The position numbers were made by a program, and so were the translations under genes. A DNA stretch of 20,287 nt from JANNMJ01 sp031426455 (GTDB lineage: Bacteria; Bacteroidota; Bacteroidia; Cytophagales; Hymenobacteraceae): NCBI GenBank assembly GCA_031426455.1, contig JANPLI010000216.1:1-20287 (forward strand), in the 5' to 3' direction. This document shows positions 1 to 6,938 of the stretch, in pieces. The notes under the pieces are model-generated. The model was not told the DNA's origin. It did not search any database and saw only the letters and a program-made list of their open reading frames with translations. Within the stretch, counting starts at the first letter, position 1. The number at the start of each line of letters is the position of its first letter.

Positions 1-291
1 GTGCTGGGCTGGCGCGAGCTGATGACCCAGGGCGTGTTTTTCACCGGCGAAGCCAGCGGCACGTACGTCTACCTCATTTCGGCCCTGCACGTAGCCCACC
101 TGCTGGGCGGAATGCTTTTTTTACTCTCCTTGCTGCTCCGCACCATGCATGCCTCCCGCGACGCGGTGCGCAGTCTGGTTTTCATCCGCAACCCCTACCG
201 CCGCCTGCAACTGCGGATGTTGCGTTTCTACTGGCATTACCTCGACGTACTGTGGCTCGCGCTGTTCGGGCTGTTTCTGTTCGTCCTCTGA
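1..291 (+). CDS. Cytochrome c oxidase subunit III, C-terminal part (5' end outside window)
   Basis: This is the last 96 codons of a heme-copper oxidase subunit III (coxC/ctaE type), an integral membrane subunit of the terminal respiratory oxidase. The reading frame is open from the first base, so the true start lies upstream. Three hydrophobic helices are visible. The first contains the ISALHVAHLLGG motif (residues 27-38), typical of the family. The last begins RFYWHYLDVLWLALFG, matching the conserved final helix with its WH..D.LW pattern. The frame ends at TGA 289-291, followed about 35 bp later by a terminator-like hairpin, so this is probably the last gene of its transcript. Family assignment rests on these motifs. 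The exact oxidase type (aa3 or other) cannot be told from the fragment. Confidence 0.88.
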   Translation: MLGWRELMTQGVFFTGEASGTYVYLISALHVAHLLGGMLFLLSLLLRTMHASRDAVRSLVFIRNPYRRLQLRMLRFYWHYLDVLWLALFGLFLFVL

Positions 292-325
292 AACCGCCCG
301 CCGCCTGCCCTGCTGGCTTTTACTG

Positions 326-362
326 ACCCGCCCCGCCGCTACCGGCCGGGCGGGTTTGCTTT
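326..362 (+). terminator. Rho-independent terminator after the oxidase gene
   Basis: Arms ACCCGCCCCGCC (326-337) and GGCCGGGCGGGT (344-355) pair at 11 of 12 positions around the 6-nt loop GCTACC, followed by TTGCTTTTT. It lies 35 bp after the oxidase stop codon on the same strand. Confidence 0.65.
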
Positions 363-435
363 TTAGCGTCCTGACGGGCCGAAGACTTCACGCTGACTTC
401 ATTTGGCGGGTATGCTTATAGTCGTGTCCGGCGCT

Positions 436-443
436 TACTTTTG
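436..443 (+). promoter_or_regulatory. Bacteroidota -7 promoter element for the 1069-aa protein gene
   Basis: TACTTTTG matches the Bacteroidota -7 consensus TAnnTTTG. It lies 49 bp before the ATG at 493 and just after the upstream terminator, a sensible place for a new transcription unit. No clear -33 TTTG at the usual spacing was found (a TTTG at 402-405 is too far away), so this is a half-match. Confidence 0.4.
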
Positions 444-492
444 AGTGCCACGATTTTATATCGCTTCCTAACGGAACATCTCGCCTCGCCTA

Positions 493-3400
493 ATGCTGCC
501 TACTTTACCGCCCGCCGCTTTTTCTGCTGACCGCCTTTCGGGGGCAATGGTCGCCTTTCTGCTGACGCTGGCATTCGCCATCTGGCCGGGCCGCGCTGCC
601 CACGCCCAGGCCTGGACCGGCGCCGTGCCGGTCGGCGATTCCACAGCCGCCAACGGTACCGCCGCTGGCACCCGCGTCCGGCCCGACGGGCAGGGCGGCT
701 TCTGGTTACTGGGCACTTTTCAGGGGAAGATCCGCTGCGGCACCACCACGCTACGCAGCCGCGCCAATTCTTCGGACATTTACCTGGGGCGCCTGGATGC
801 GGCCGGGCAGTGGCTTTGGGCGCAAGCCATCGGCGGGCCCCTCCTGGATCGGGGCGGCGACCTCGTCGTCGATGCCGCCGGCAATGCTGTGCTGACCGGC
901 TCGTTTCAGGATTCGCTTCGGCTGGGGGCTTTCCCCCTTGTGGCGCAGGGCGCGGCGCGCACCAATGCGTTCGTGGCCGCTATCAGCCCCGCCGGGCAGT
1001 GGCGCTGGGTGGCGCAGGCCGGCGGCGACGCCCTCGGTACGGCCCTGGCCCTCGACCCCGTCACCGGCGCGGCCGTAGTGGCGGGCGCGTTTGGGGGCGT
1101 TGTAACCTTCGGCCCCGCCACGCTGGCGGCTACCACTAACCTGGGCACCGACCGCGACGTGTTTCTGGCCCGCCTTTCAACCACCGGCCAGTGGCTGAGC
1201 GCGAGCCGCGCGGGCGGCAACCGCATCGACCTGCCCACGGCCCTGGCCCTCGACGGTACGGGCCACGCCATACTGGTGGGCACCACCACGAGCCGCACGA
1301 TGGCGTTCGGTGGCCTCAGCATCCGTAACCGCAGCGAGACGAACTATACGCAGCAAAGCCTGCCGCTGTACGCCGATATGTTCGTGGCCCAGTACGACCT
1401 CACGGCGCTTCAGTGGCGCTGGGCGAAAGCCGGCGGCGGCGGTAGCAATGAAACGGCCGACGCCGTGGCCATCGGCCCTGCCGGGCGCATTACGGTGGCC
1501 GGCACCTACAACGGGCGCGGTGGCCAGACCGACACCGTGACACGCTTCGGCACCATCGTCCTGACGCCCCGCGCGCCGTGGGCGCAGCCCGTGTACGTGG
1601 CCCGGCTTTCGGCCACCGGCCAGTGGCTCGCCGCCATCTCCGCTGCTGATTCCAGCTTCGTCGAAGTGGGTGGGCTGACGCTGGATGCTGCGGACGAAGC
1701 CACCGTCAGCGGCCACTTCGTCACGCGCGCGGTCTTTGGATCTATTCGCCTGACAGCCAGTGCATGTCCGCCCGGAATTACGCTCGCGCCCTTCGACCCC
1801 AGCGATCTTTTCGTGGCGCACCTCAACAGCGCCAACCAGTGGACGTGGGCACTCGCCGCCGGTGGCCCCGGCACCAACACCGGGGCCAGCCACTGCACCG
1901 ACCCCGCCACCGGCGCCCTGACCCTGACCGGGCGTTTCACGGGCGCCCCGCGCTTCACGGCAGTTCCGCTGACGCCCGCCGGCGGTGGCGTAGGAGCCGC
2001 GTTCGTGGCCCAGCTAACCGTCAGCGGCGCCACCCGCCAATGGGCCTGGGCCACCGCCACCGACGGCGGTGGGGCCGTGCGGGTGCTGCAAACGGCGCTC
2101 GACGGGCAGGGCAACACCTTGGTGGTGGGCACTTTCACGGGGCAACAACGCCTCGGCGCCTTTCCGCTGACACCCCCCACGGCGGTGGATGCCCTCAACG
2201 GCCGCACCCTTTTCGTGGCTAAGCGCAGCCCGGCCGGGCAGTGGCTCTGGGCCACTGCGGCGCAGGCCCACGACCCTTACGACCGCTCACCGCGCCTGGT
2301 GGTGGAGCCTTCCAGTGGCGATGCCTACGTGGCCGGAACCCTGACCGGCGCTGCCATCTTCGGCCCCAACGCGCCGGGCGCCGTGCCGCCGCTCCTGCCC
2401 AGCCTCTACGGCCCGCGCCGGAGTCTGTACGTGGCCCGCATCAGTGCGGCCGGGCAGTGGCTTTGGGCCACTACGCCCGCGTACAGCAGCGGCAGCGAGG
2501 TGAATGGCCTGGCGCTCGACCCGCGCGGCGGGGTGGCGCTGGTGGGTTCGTTCAACGACACCCTGCGCCTGGGCGCTACGACGCTGCTGGTGCCAAATCT
2601 GAACCCAATGTATCCTACCTCCAGCATCGGGATGCTGATTCGGGTCAGCGCTTTCGGGCAGTGGCGCAGCGCGGTGCAGGTGGGCGAAGGTAGGCCCAAC
2701 TACCTGACCGCCGTTGAGTTGGATGCGCGCGGAGGTGCGACCGTGGTGGGCAGTTTCATCGGCCGCGAAATGCGTTTCGACTCGCTCATTACGGTTACGC
2801 AGCCCCGGTTTGGTTTTTGGACAGCTGTTGCCCGCCTCGATGCTGCCAACCGCTGGCGGTGGGTGGTGCCGACGCAAATCATCCGGCAAGGGTCGGGTTG
2901 CGAGATGCTGGCGCTGGCTAACGACCGTGCCGGCCACCTGCTGGTGTCGGGTTCAACGACCGATTCCGTCGGTTTCGGCCCGCTGGTGCTGCGTTCGCGC
3001 ACGGCCGTCGGTGAGTACGCCGATGGTTTCGTGGCCCAGATTGATACCACAACCCGCCAATGGACTTGGGTGCGCCCTCTGGAAGCACCTTCTTATTATG
3101 GGCATCTAAGTGCCTTGGCCGTCGATGCCGTTGGTGACGCTTACGTGGGGGGCATTTTTGCGGGTACTGCCCGGTTGGGAGCCAGCATTGTCGCCGCTGA
3201 CCGCCCTAACGGTGCCCCTATCGTAGCCAAAATCAGCCCGGCTGGGGTATGGCGCTGGGCGGCGGCAGCGCGGGCGGGCAGTGCGTTGGCTAGCGCCGCC
3301 GTGATATCGCTTGAGGTGCTGGCGCCAAATGAGCTGCTCGTCGCTGGCAATTTTAGCGGTGCCCCGTTGGCATTTGGCGCCACCACGCTGACGGGCAGCC

Positions 3401-3702
3401 GCACCGAAACCGGATTTCTGGCCTCCATCGGCGCGCCGCTGGGCCTAACGCCTGACGATGTGCCTGCTGTTGAAACGCTCCAGCTCTACCCCAATCCGGC
3501 CCGCACCACTGTCACGCTGCGGTTGCCCGTTCCCGCACGTGATGCCGTGGTTGGTCAACTTTTCGATGCGCTGGGGCGGGTCGTGCGCCGTTTCACTATC
3601 CCCGCCGGGCAGACGGAAGTCGCGCTTGATCTGACCAGCCGCGCGCCCGGTCTCTACCTGGTGCGGGCGGCAGGCCAAACCCGCCGACTAGTGGTGGAGT
3701 AG
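493..3702 (+). CDS. Exported GQW-repeat protein with T9SS type A sorting domain
   Basis: A 1069-aa predicted surface or secreted protein. A signal peptide is visible at residues 1-39: a hydrophobic core MVAFLLTLAFAIW, then GRAAHAQ. ATG 547 (residue 19) is an alternative start that leaves a shorter signal peptide. The body consists of about 13 degenerate repeats of roughly 75 aa. Each ends in a strand like GQWLWA, followed by a glycine turn and then by LD..G...V.G.F, as in SBBP-type beta-propeller repeats. The C-terminus (about 994-1069) has LYPNPA, then a DALGRVVRR strand, then APGLYLVRA and RRLVVE. This is the Por-secretion type A sorting domain (TIGR04183-like), which directs export through T9SS and anchoring at the outer surface. 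The substrate or ligand is unknown; an adhesive or structural role is inference. It is preceded by a TAnnTTTG element, stands alone on the plus strand and converges on the next gene. Confidence 0.9.
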   Translation: MLPTLPPAAFSADRLSGAMVAFLLTLAFAIWPGRAAHAQAWTGAVPVGDSTAANGTAAGTRVRPDGQGGFWLLGTFQGKIRCGTTTLRSRANSSDIYLGRLDAAGQWLWAQAIGGPLLDRGGDLVVDAAGNAVLTGSFQDSLRLGAFPLVAQGAARTNAFVAAISPAGQWRWVAQAGGDALGTALALDPVTGAAVVAGAFGGVVTFGPATLAATTNLGTDRDVFLARLSTTGQWLSASRAGGNRIDLPTALALDGTGHAILVGTTTSRTMAFGGLSIRNRSETNYTQQSLPLYADMFVAQYDLTALQWRWAKAGGGGSNETADAVAIGPAGRITVAGTYNGRGGQTDTVTRFGTIVLTPRAPWAQPVYVARLSATGQWLAAISAADSSFVEVGGLTLDAADEATVSGHFVTRAVFGSIRLTASACPPGITLAPFDPSDLFVAHLNSANQWTWALAAGGPGTNTGASHCTDPATGALTLTGRFTGAPRFTAVPLTPAGGGVGAAFVAQLTVSGATRQWAWATATDGGGAVRVLQTALDGQGNTLVVGTFTGQQRLGAFPLTPPTAVDALNGRTLFVAKRSPAGQWLWATAAQAHDPYDRSPRLVVEPSSGDAYVAGTLTGAAIFGPNAPGAVPPLLPSLYGPRRSLYVARISAAGQWLWATTPAYSSGSEVNGLALDPRGGVALVGSFNDTLRLGATTLLVPNLNPMYPTSSIGMLIRVSAFGQWRSAVQVGEGRPNYLTAVELDARGGATVVGSFIGREMRFDSLITVTQPRFGFWTAVARLDAANRWRWVVPTQIIRQGSGCEMLALANDRAGHLLVSGSTTDSVGFGPLVLRSRTAVGEYADGFVAQIDTTTRQWTWVRPLEAPSYYGHLSALAVDAVGDAYVGGIFAGTARLGASIVAADRPNGAPIVAKISPAGVWRWAAAARAGSALASAAVISLEVLAPNELLVAGNFSGAPLAFGATTLTGSRTETGFLASIGAPLGLTPDDVPAVETLQLYPNPARTTVTLRLPVPARDAVVGQLFDALGRVVRRFTIPAGQTEVALDLTSRAPGLYLVRAAGQTRRLVVE

Positions 3703-3735
3703 GGGAGGAGGGTTTGAGGGTGGGAGGGTAAAGGG
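3702..3735 (+). other. G-run tract with G-quadruplex potential at the stop codon
   Basis: Six runs of three or more G (3702-3705, 3710-3712, 3718-3720, 3722-3724, 3726-3728, 3733-3735) are separated by loops of 4, 5, 1, 1 and 4 nt. This satisfies the usual G3+N1-7 pattern. The first run includes the last base of the TAG stop codon at 3700-3702, so the structure would form at the very 3' end of the transcript. Confidence 0.5.
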
Positions 3736-3760
3736 TTTGAAGGAAACGCAAGGCACCACT

Positions 3761-3872
3761 GGCACGAGTTACGGTGGGGCTTCCGCTCCGATGCCCGAAT
3801 TCTTCAGCCCCAGCACGTCCACGCGCCGACGGAAGCTCAAAGACTTCTCGCACGGGTGAGGCACGAGCTACG
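3761..3872. repeat. Intergenic direct repeat flanking a hairpin patch
   Basis: The 13-mer GGCACGAGTTACG at 3761-3773 recurs as GGCACGAGCTACG at 3860-3872 (12 of 13 identical). Between them are two inverted pairs: TGGGGCT 3775-3781 with AGCCCCA 3806-3812, and GCTTCCG 3779-3785 with CGGAAGC 3830-3836. The patch fills the convergent gap and encodes nothing recognisable. It could be a degenerate mobile repeat or part of a two-sided transcription end; neither can be shown here. Confidence 0.3.
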
Positions 3873-3902
3873 CCGCTGCGCGACTAAACGCGCGCCAGCG
3901 CT

Positions 3903-3944
3903 CCCCATTCCTCATTCCCCATTCCTCACTCCTCATTCCTCATT
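3903..3944. repeat. Six tandem heptamers (CCTCATT type) overlapping a stop codon
   Basis: Consecutive heptamers read CCCCATT, CCTCATT, CCCCATT, CCTCACT, CCTCATT, CCTCATT. The last unit overlaps the TGA stop (3940-3942 on the minus strand) of the neighbouring gene. The array resembles the short tandem heptamer repeats known from cyanobacteria and other bacteria with repeat-rich intergenic DNA. Confidence 0.75.
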
Positions 3945-6351
3945 CCCCCCTCACCACCGCCACCCAGCCCTTTACGTTGGGGCGGTTGTCGTATTCCAGA
4001 AGATAGTAGTACGTGCCTTCGGCGGCGTCGGCGCCATTCCAGCCGGTGGCTTCGTTGGTGGTGGTGAAGACCTCGCGGCCCCAGCGGTTAAAGATGCGCA
4101 GGCGGCGGAAGGCAGCGGGTTCGCAGTCGGCGGGGTTGCCGGAGCGGGAGAGGCGGGGGGCGAAGCGGTCGTTGCGGTTGTCGCCGTTAGGGGTGATGAT
4201 GTTGGGCGCGTTGGGGTCGAAGGTGGCCGCGCCGGGCAGAATCGTGACGTAGGCGGCCGTGTCGGCCTGGCCGGCAGGGCGGCAGTCGGCAGCAGTGGCC
4301 GGCACAGTGGCCCGAAAAGTCAGCAGGTACGTGCCCGGCGGCGTGGCGCAAGGCACCGCCCAGCGCAACTGTCCCACGCTTTGGCCCGGCGCCTGAGTGG
4401 TGGTAAAGGTCAGGCCCAGCCCGGCTAGTGGGCCGGTGGTCAGGTTGGGGCCGGTCAGGGTTAGGGCGTCGTTGTCGGCATCGGTGCCGGTGGCTGTGAA
4501 CTGCACGGTGTCGCCGGGGGCGGCGCTGAAGGTGGTTTGGTCGGCACCCTGCGCGTTGGTCAGCCGGATGGTGGTGAGCGCGTCGGTCAGAGGCAGGACG
4601 GTGACCAGCACGGTGGTATCGGCGGTGCCGCCGGGCGTACAAGTGCCGCCTACGGTGGAGGCGCGGAGGCGTAGCCGGTAGGTGCCGGGCGGCGTGGTGC
4701 AGCTCACGGCCCAGGTCAGCAGGGCCGTAGCGGAGCCGGGCGCCGTAACCGGAGGACTTTGCAGGCCGGCCTGGGTCGTCAGTGGACCGCCATTGAGGCT
4801 AGTGGCGCCCACGGTTATGGGGTAGCCGTCGGCGTTGGTACCAGTCAGGGCGAAGGCGACCGTCTGGCCGGCGCGCGCATTGTAAGTCAGTTGGGGCGGA
4901 CTGAGCGTCAGCCGCGTCAGGCCACCCACGGTGCCGGGGGCGCGCACGGCCAGCAACACGGTATCGGCCTGCGGTGCCGGGCAACCTTCGTCTTCCACGA
5001 TCACCCAAAAGCGAAGCGGCTGGTTGTTGGTAGCGAAGCAGTCAGCGAAGCACAGGCGCGAGTAAAGCGAATCGCGCCGGCCGGAAGCATTCACCAGCCC
5101 ATTGGTAATGGTGAAGACGGGCCGCGAAGGCAACGAATCGATGGGCACGATCCGGAGCCGGAGGCGGGTGGTAGTGTCGGGGTCGGTGGTGTAGACATTC
5201 AGGCAACGGGCACCCGGTTCGCCGGGTGGCGGCAGCGTGATGAGTTGGCCGCTGGTCAGAAGCGGCCCGGTGCGCGGCGGAGCCGGAGCTGTTAAGCTCA
5301 GGGCGGGATTTTGGTTGAGCGGGCAGTTCAGCACCAGCTCCTGAAACTCGCGGCGCCCTTCGCCCAGCAGCCGGCCGCGCCGGTACTCGCGGACTCGCAC
5401 CGCAAAAACGAACAGGCCCACCAGGTTTGGTGTGAACGTCAGCTCGCCGGTGAAGCGGTTGATGCGCAGCGGCGCCGAGCCGGGAATCTGTCGCACCGAG
5501 TCGTAGCCCGCCGCCCAGGAAATAGGCAGGTAAGGGCCCGGAGCGGGCGTGGTGGGCCGGACGCAGATGCTCGGCGGCCGAATCTGGAACGAGTCGCAGA
5601 GGAACTGCAAGGGCGTCACCAGTTCGTAAATCAGCGAGTCGCCGTCCGGGTCGATGCCGCCGAACGGATAGCGGAAGGGCCGGCCGAGGCAGGCGTAGTC
5701 GCGCAGGGGGCGGTAGCCGATGGGCGAGGAGTTGATGAAATCGGCCCCGGTCGGTGTTTGCAGCGCCGGAAACTCCAGGTAGAAGGTCTGGCCGATATCG
5801 CGCAGGGGTTCCGGCGGGCTGGTGCCGTATTGCACATAGCCCAGGTTGGTGATCACGTAGTTGCGCGACGACCGCTGCCAGGCCAGGTAGTAACCGCGCG
5901 TCGAGGTGTAGCGCGCCGGGTCCAGGTACACGCGCCGGGCGTAGCGCACTTCGTCGGTCAGCAGCGAGGTGGTCTGGCAGCCCGGGTTGGTGTAGGGCAC
6001 CCGCACCCGCGAAATCAGCGGCAGCGTGACGGTATCCATCGTGCCCGCTCGCCCCTGGCCGCGTTCGTAGAGTACGACGGTGGCCGTCGAGTCGAAGGCC
6101 CCCTGCGAACCGTTGATACCATCAAAGTAAAGCGTGAACGTGAGGTCGTAGATGCCCCGGCTCACGTATTGCATCCCCAACTGCCCACCTACGATGTGCG
6201 AGGCACCCGCCCGGCCGGGTAGCAACCCCATTGCACCGAACAGCAGCAACAGCAGCCAGCGCACGGGTCGCGGGGTGGCGGTTGAGGTGGGAAATCGGGT
6301 CGGCGACACGAAGGGCCACCCAACCGTTTGGGGGGAAAGGTAACGGTGCAT
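3940..6351 (-). CDS. HIVGG-type exported Ig-like protein with T9SS type B (CHU_C) sorting domain, copy 1
   Basis: An 803-aa surface-protein candidate. A long basic n-region (1-28) leads into a hydrophobic core RWLLLLLFGAMGLLPG and cleavage near GASHIVGGQL. The N-terminal module contains YFDG, then LDPARY, then GYYLAW, then FGGIDPDGDSLIYELVTPL. Two tandem Ig/PKD-like domains follow (about 480-700), each ending near PPGTYRL or PPGTYLL. The C-terminus from residue 717 (NIITPNGDNRND) through RRLRIFNRWGREVF and GTYYYLLEYD is the gliding-associated type B sorting domain (TIGR04131/CHU_C), a T9SS export signal. At residues 161-162 it has Ser-Ser where its two paralogs have Cys-Cys. It lies 587 bp beyond copy 2, so it may have its own promoter; a one-mismatch -7 element (TATCATTG on the minus strand) sits at 6399-6406. 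The true ligand is unknown. Confidence 0.9.
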   Translation of the reverse strand: MHRYLSPQTVGWPFVSPTRFPTSTATPRPVRWLLLLLFGAMGLLPGRAGASHIVGGQLGMQYVSRGIYDLTFTLYFDGINGSQGAFDSTATVVLYERGQGRAGTMDTVTLPLISRVRVPYTNPGCQTTSLLTDEVRYARRVYLDPARYTSTRGYYLAWQRSSRNYVITNLGYVQYGTSPPEPLRDIGQTFYLEFPALQTPTGADFINSSPIGYRPLRDYACLGRPFRYPFGGIDPDGDSLIYELVTPLQFLCDSFQIRPPSICVRPTTPAPGPYLPISWAAGYDSVRQIPGSAPLRINRFTGELTFTPNLVGLFVFAVRVREYRRGRLLGEGRREFQELVLNCPLNQNPALSLTAPAPPRTGPLLTSGQLITLPPPGEPGARCLNVYTTDPDTTTRLRLRIVPIDSLPSRPVFTITNGLVNASGRRDSLYSRLCFADCFATNNQPLRFWVIVEDEGCPAPQADTVLLAVRAPGTVGGLTRLTLSPPQLTYNARAGQTVAFALTGTNADGYPITVGATSLNGGPLTTQAGLQSPPVTAPGSATALLTWAVSCTTPPGTYRLRLRASTVGGTCTPGGTADTTVLVTVLPLTDALTTIRLTNAQGADQTTFSAAPGDTVQFTATGTDADNDALTLTGPNLTTGPLAGLGLTFTTTQAPGQSVGQLRWAVPCATPPGTYLLTFRATVPATAADCRPAGQADTAAYVTILPGAATFDPNAPNIITPNGDNRNDRFAPRLSRSGNPADCEPAAFRRLRIFNRWGREVFTTTNEATGWNGADAAEGTYYYLLEYDNRPNVKGWVAVVRGE

Positions 6352-6621
6352 TCGGGTAGGCCGGGGGCGGGGAGAGGGTACCCGCCCGCCCGGCGCCCCA
6401 ATGATACTACCATATCAGGCTTTGCGCGCATTGCCGGAGCATTTCCTCCGCTCTGGTGCAGGGCGTCGGGGCAGGGGCGTCCGTTCCTGCAGAAAGTCCG
6501 TCCAATTACCCGCCCAGCGGCGAGCCTTGGTTTTGCCCGCACCCCGACGGTCGTTTTTAGGTCGGATTTGCACTCAGCACCCAAAAAGTTCTCTTTTTTC
6601 GTGGCTGGCGTCGCCCGGAGC
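6352..6621. other. Non-coding spacer upstream of copy 1
   Basis: No convincing gene was found. It holds the weak minus-strand -7-like TATCATTG (6399-6406) that could serve the gene ending at 3940, and a T-rich patch near 6590-6600. Long open frames here lack family motifs and continue into the neighbouring repeats or gene, so they were treated as GC-driven. Confidence 0.4.
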
Positions 6622-6853
6622 GCCTAAAAGAACACTGCCAAGCCTTCCGGCCTCGCCCCGAATGCCTGGCAGAACACTGCCAGGTATTCCGCCCGCAATC
6701 GGGGTGCCTGGCAGAACGCTGCGAAGGTATCCGGTCCGGGCCCGAGTGCCCGGCAGAACGCTGCCAGGCCTTACGACTTCAATCGGAGCACCTGAAAGAG
6801 CGCTGCCAAGCCCTCCGGTCGTGGTCAGGGTGCTTCCAAGCACTCCGGACTTG
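6622..6853. repeat. Array of five 42-bp tandem repeats plus a truncated sixth
   Basis: Units begin at 6622, 6664, 6706, 6748 and 6790, exactly 42 bp apart, with a degraded sixth from 6832. The core is GCCTGGCAGAACRCTGCC. In unit 2 it forms a perfect hairpin: CCTGGCAG, loop AACA, CTGCCAGG. Units 3 and 4 keep most of it; units 1 and 5 have lost much of one arm. Because 42 is divisible by 3, frames stay open on both strands and would encode a 14-aa repeat, but no recognised protein. Confidence 0.85.
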
Positions 6854-6900
6854 GCGGGCGGGTCTGGCTGAATGCGCCGCGCGCCGCGACAGCCGACGAA

Positions 6901-6920
6901 CGGGGGCATCCCCGCCCCCG
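6901..6920 (-). terminator. Possible terminator after copy 2
   Basis: Perfect 7-bp stem CGGGGGC (6901-6907) and GCCCCCG (6914-6920), with a 6-nt loop, 18 bp past the minus-strand stop at 6939. There is no T-run after it, so it could instead only stabilise the 3' end. Confidence 0.3.
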
Positions 6921-6938
6921 ATTCCGCCGCCATACGCC

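Noticed and set aside
5311..6222. 303-codon plus-strand frame opposite the first HIVGG protein
   Set aside because: Arg/Ala/Val/Gly-rich shadow of a gene with clear domains on the other strand.
6622..6853. Possible CRISPR array
   Set aside because: The 42-bp units are contiguous and similar throughout, with no unique spacers and no cas genes nearby.
6574..6933. 119-codon minus-strand frame with 14-aa repeats starting 5 bp after the copy 2 stop
   Set aside because: The location is operon-like, but the repeats come from the 42-bp hairpin array, which is open on both strands. There is no signal, domain or ribosome-binding evidence.
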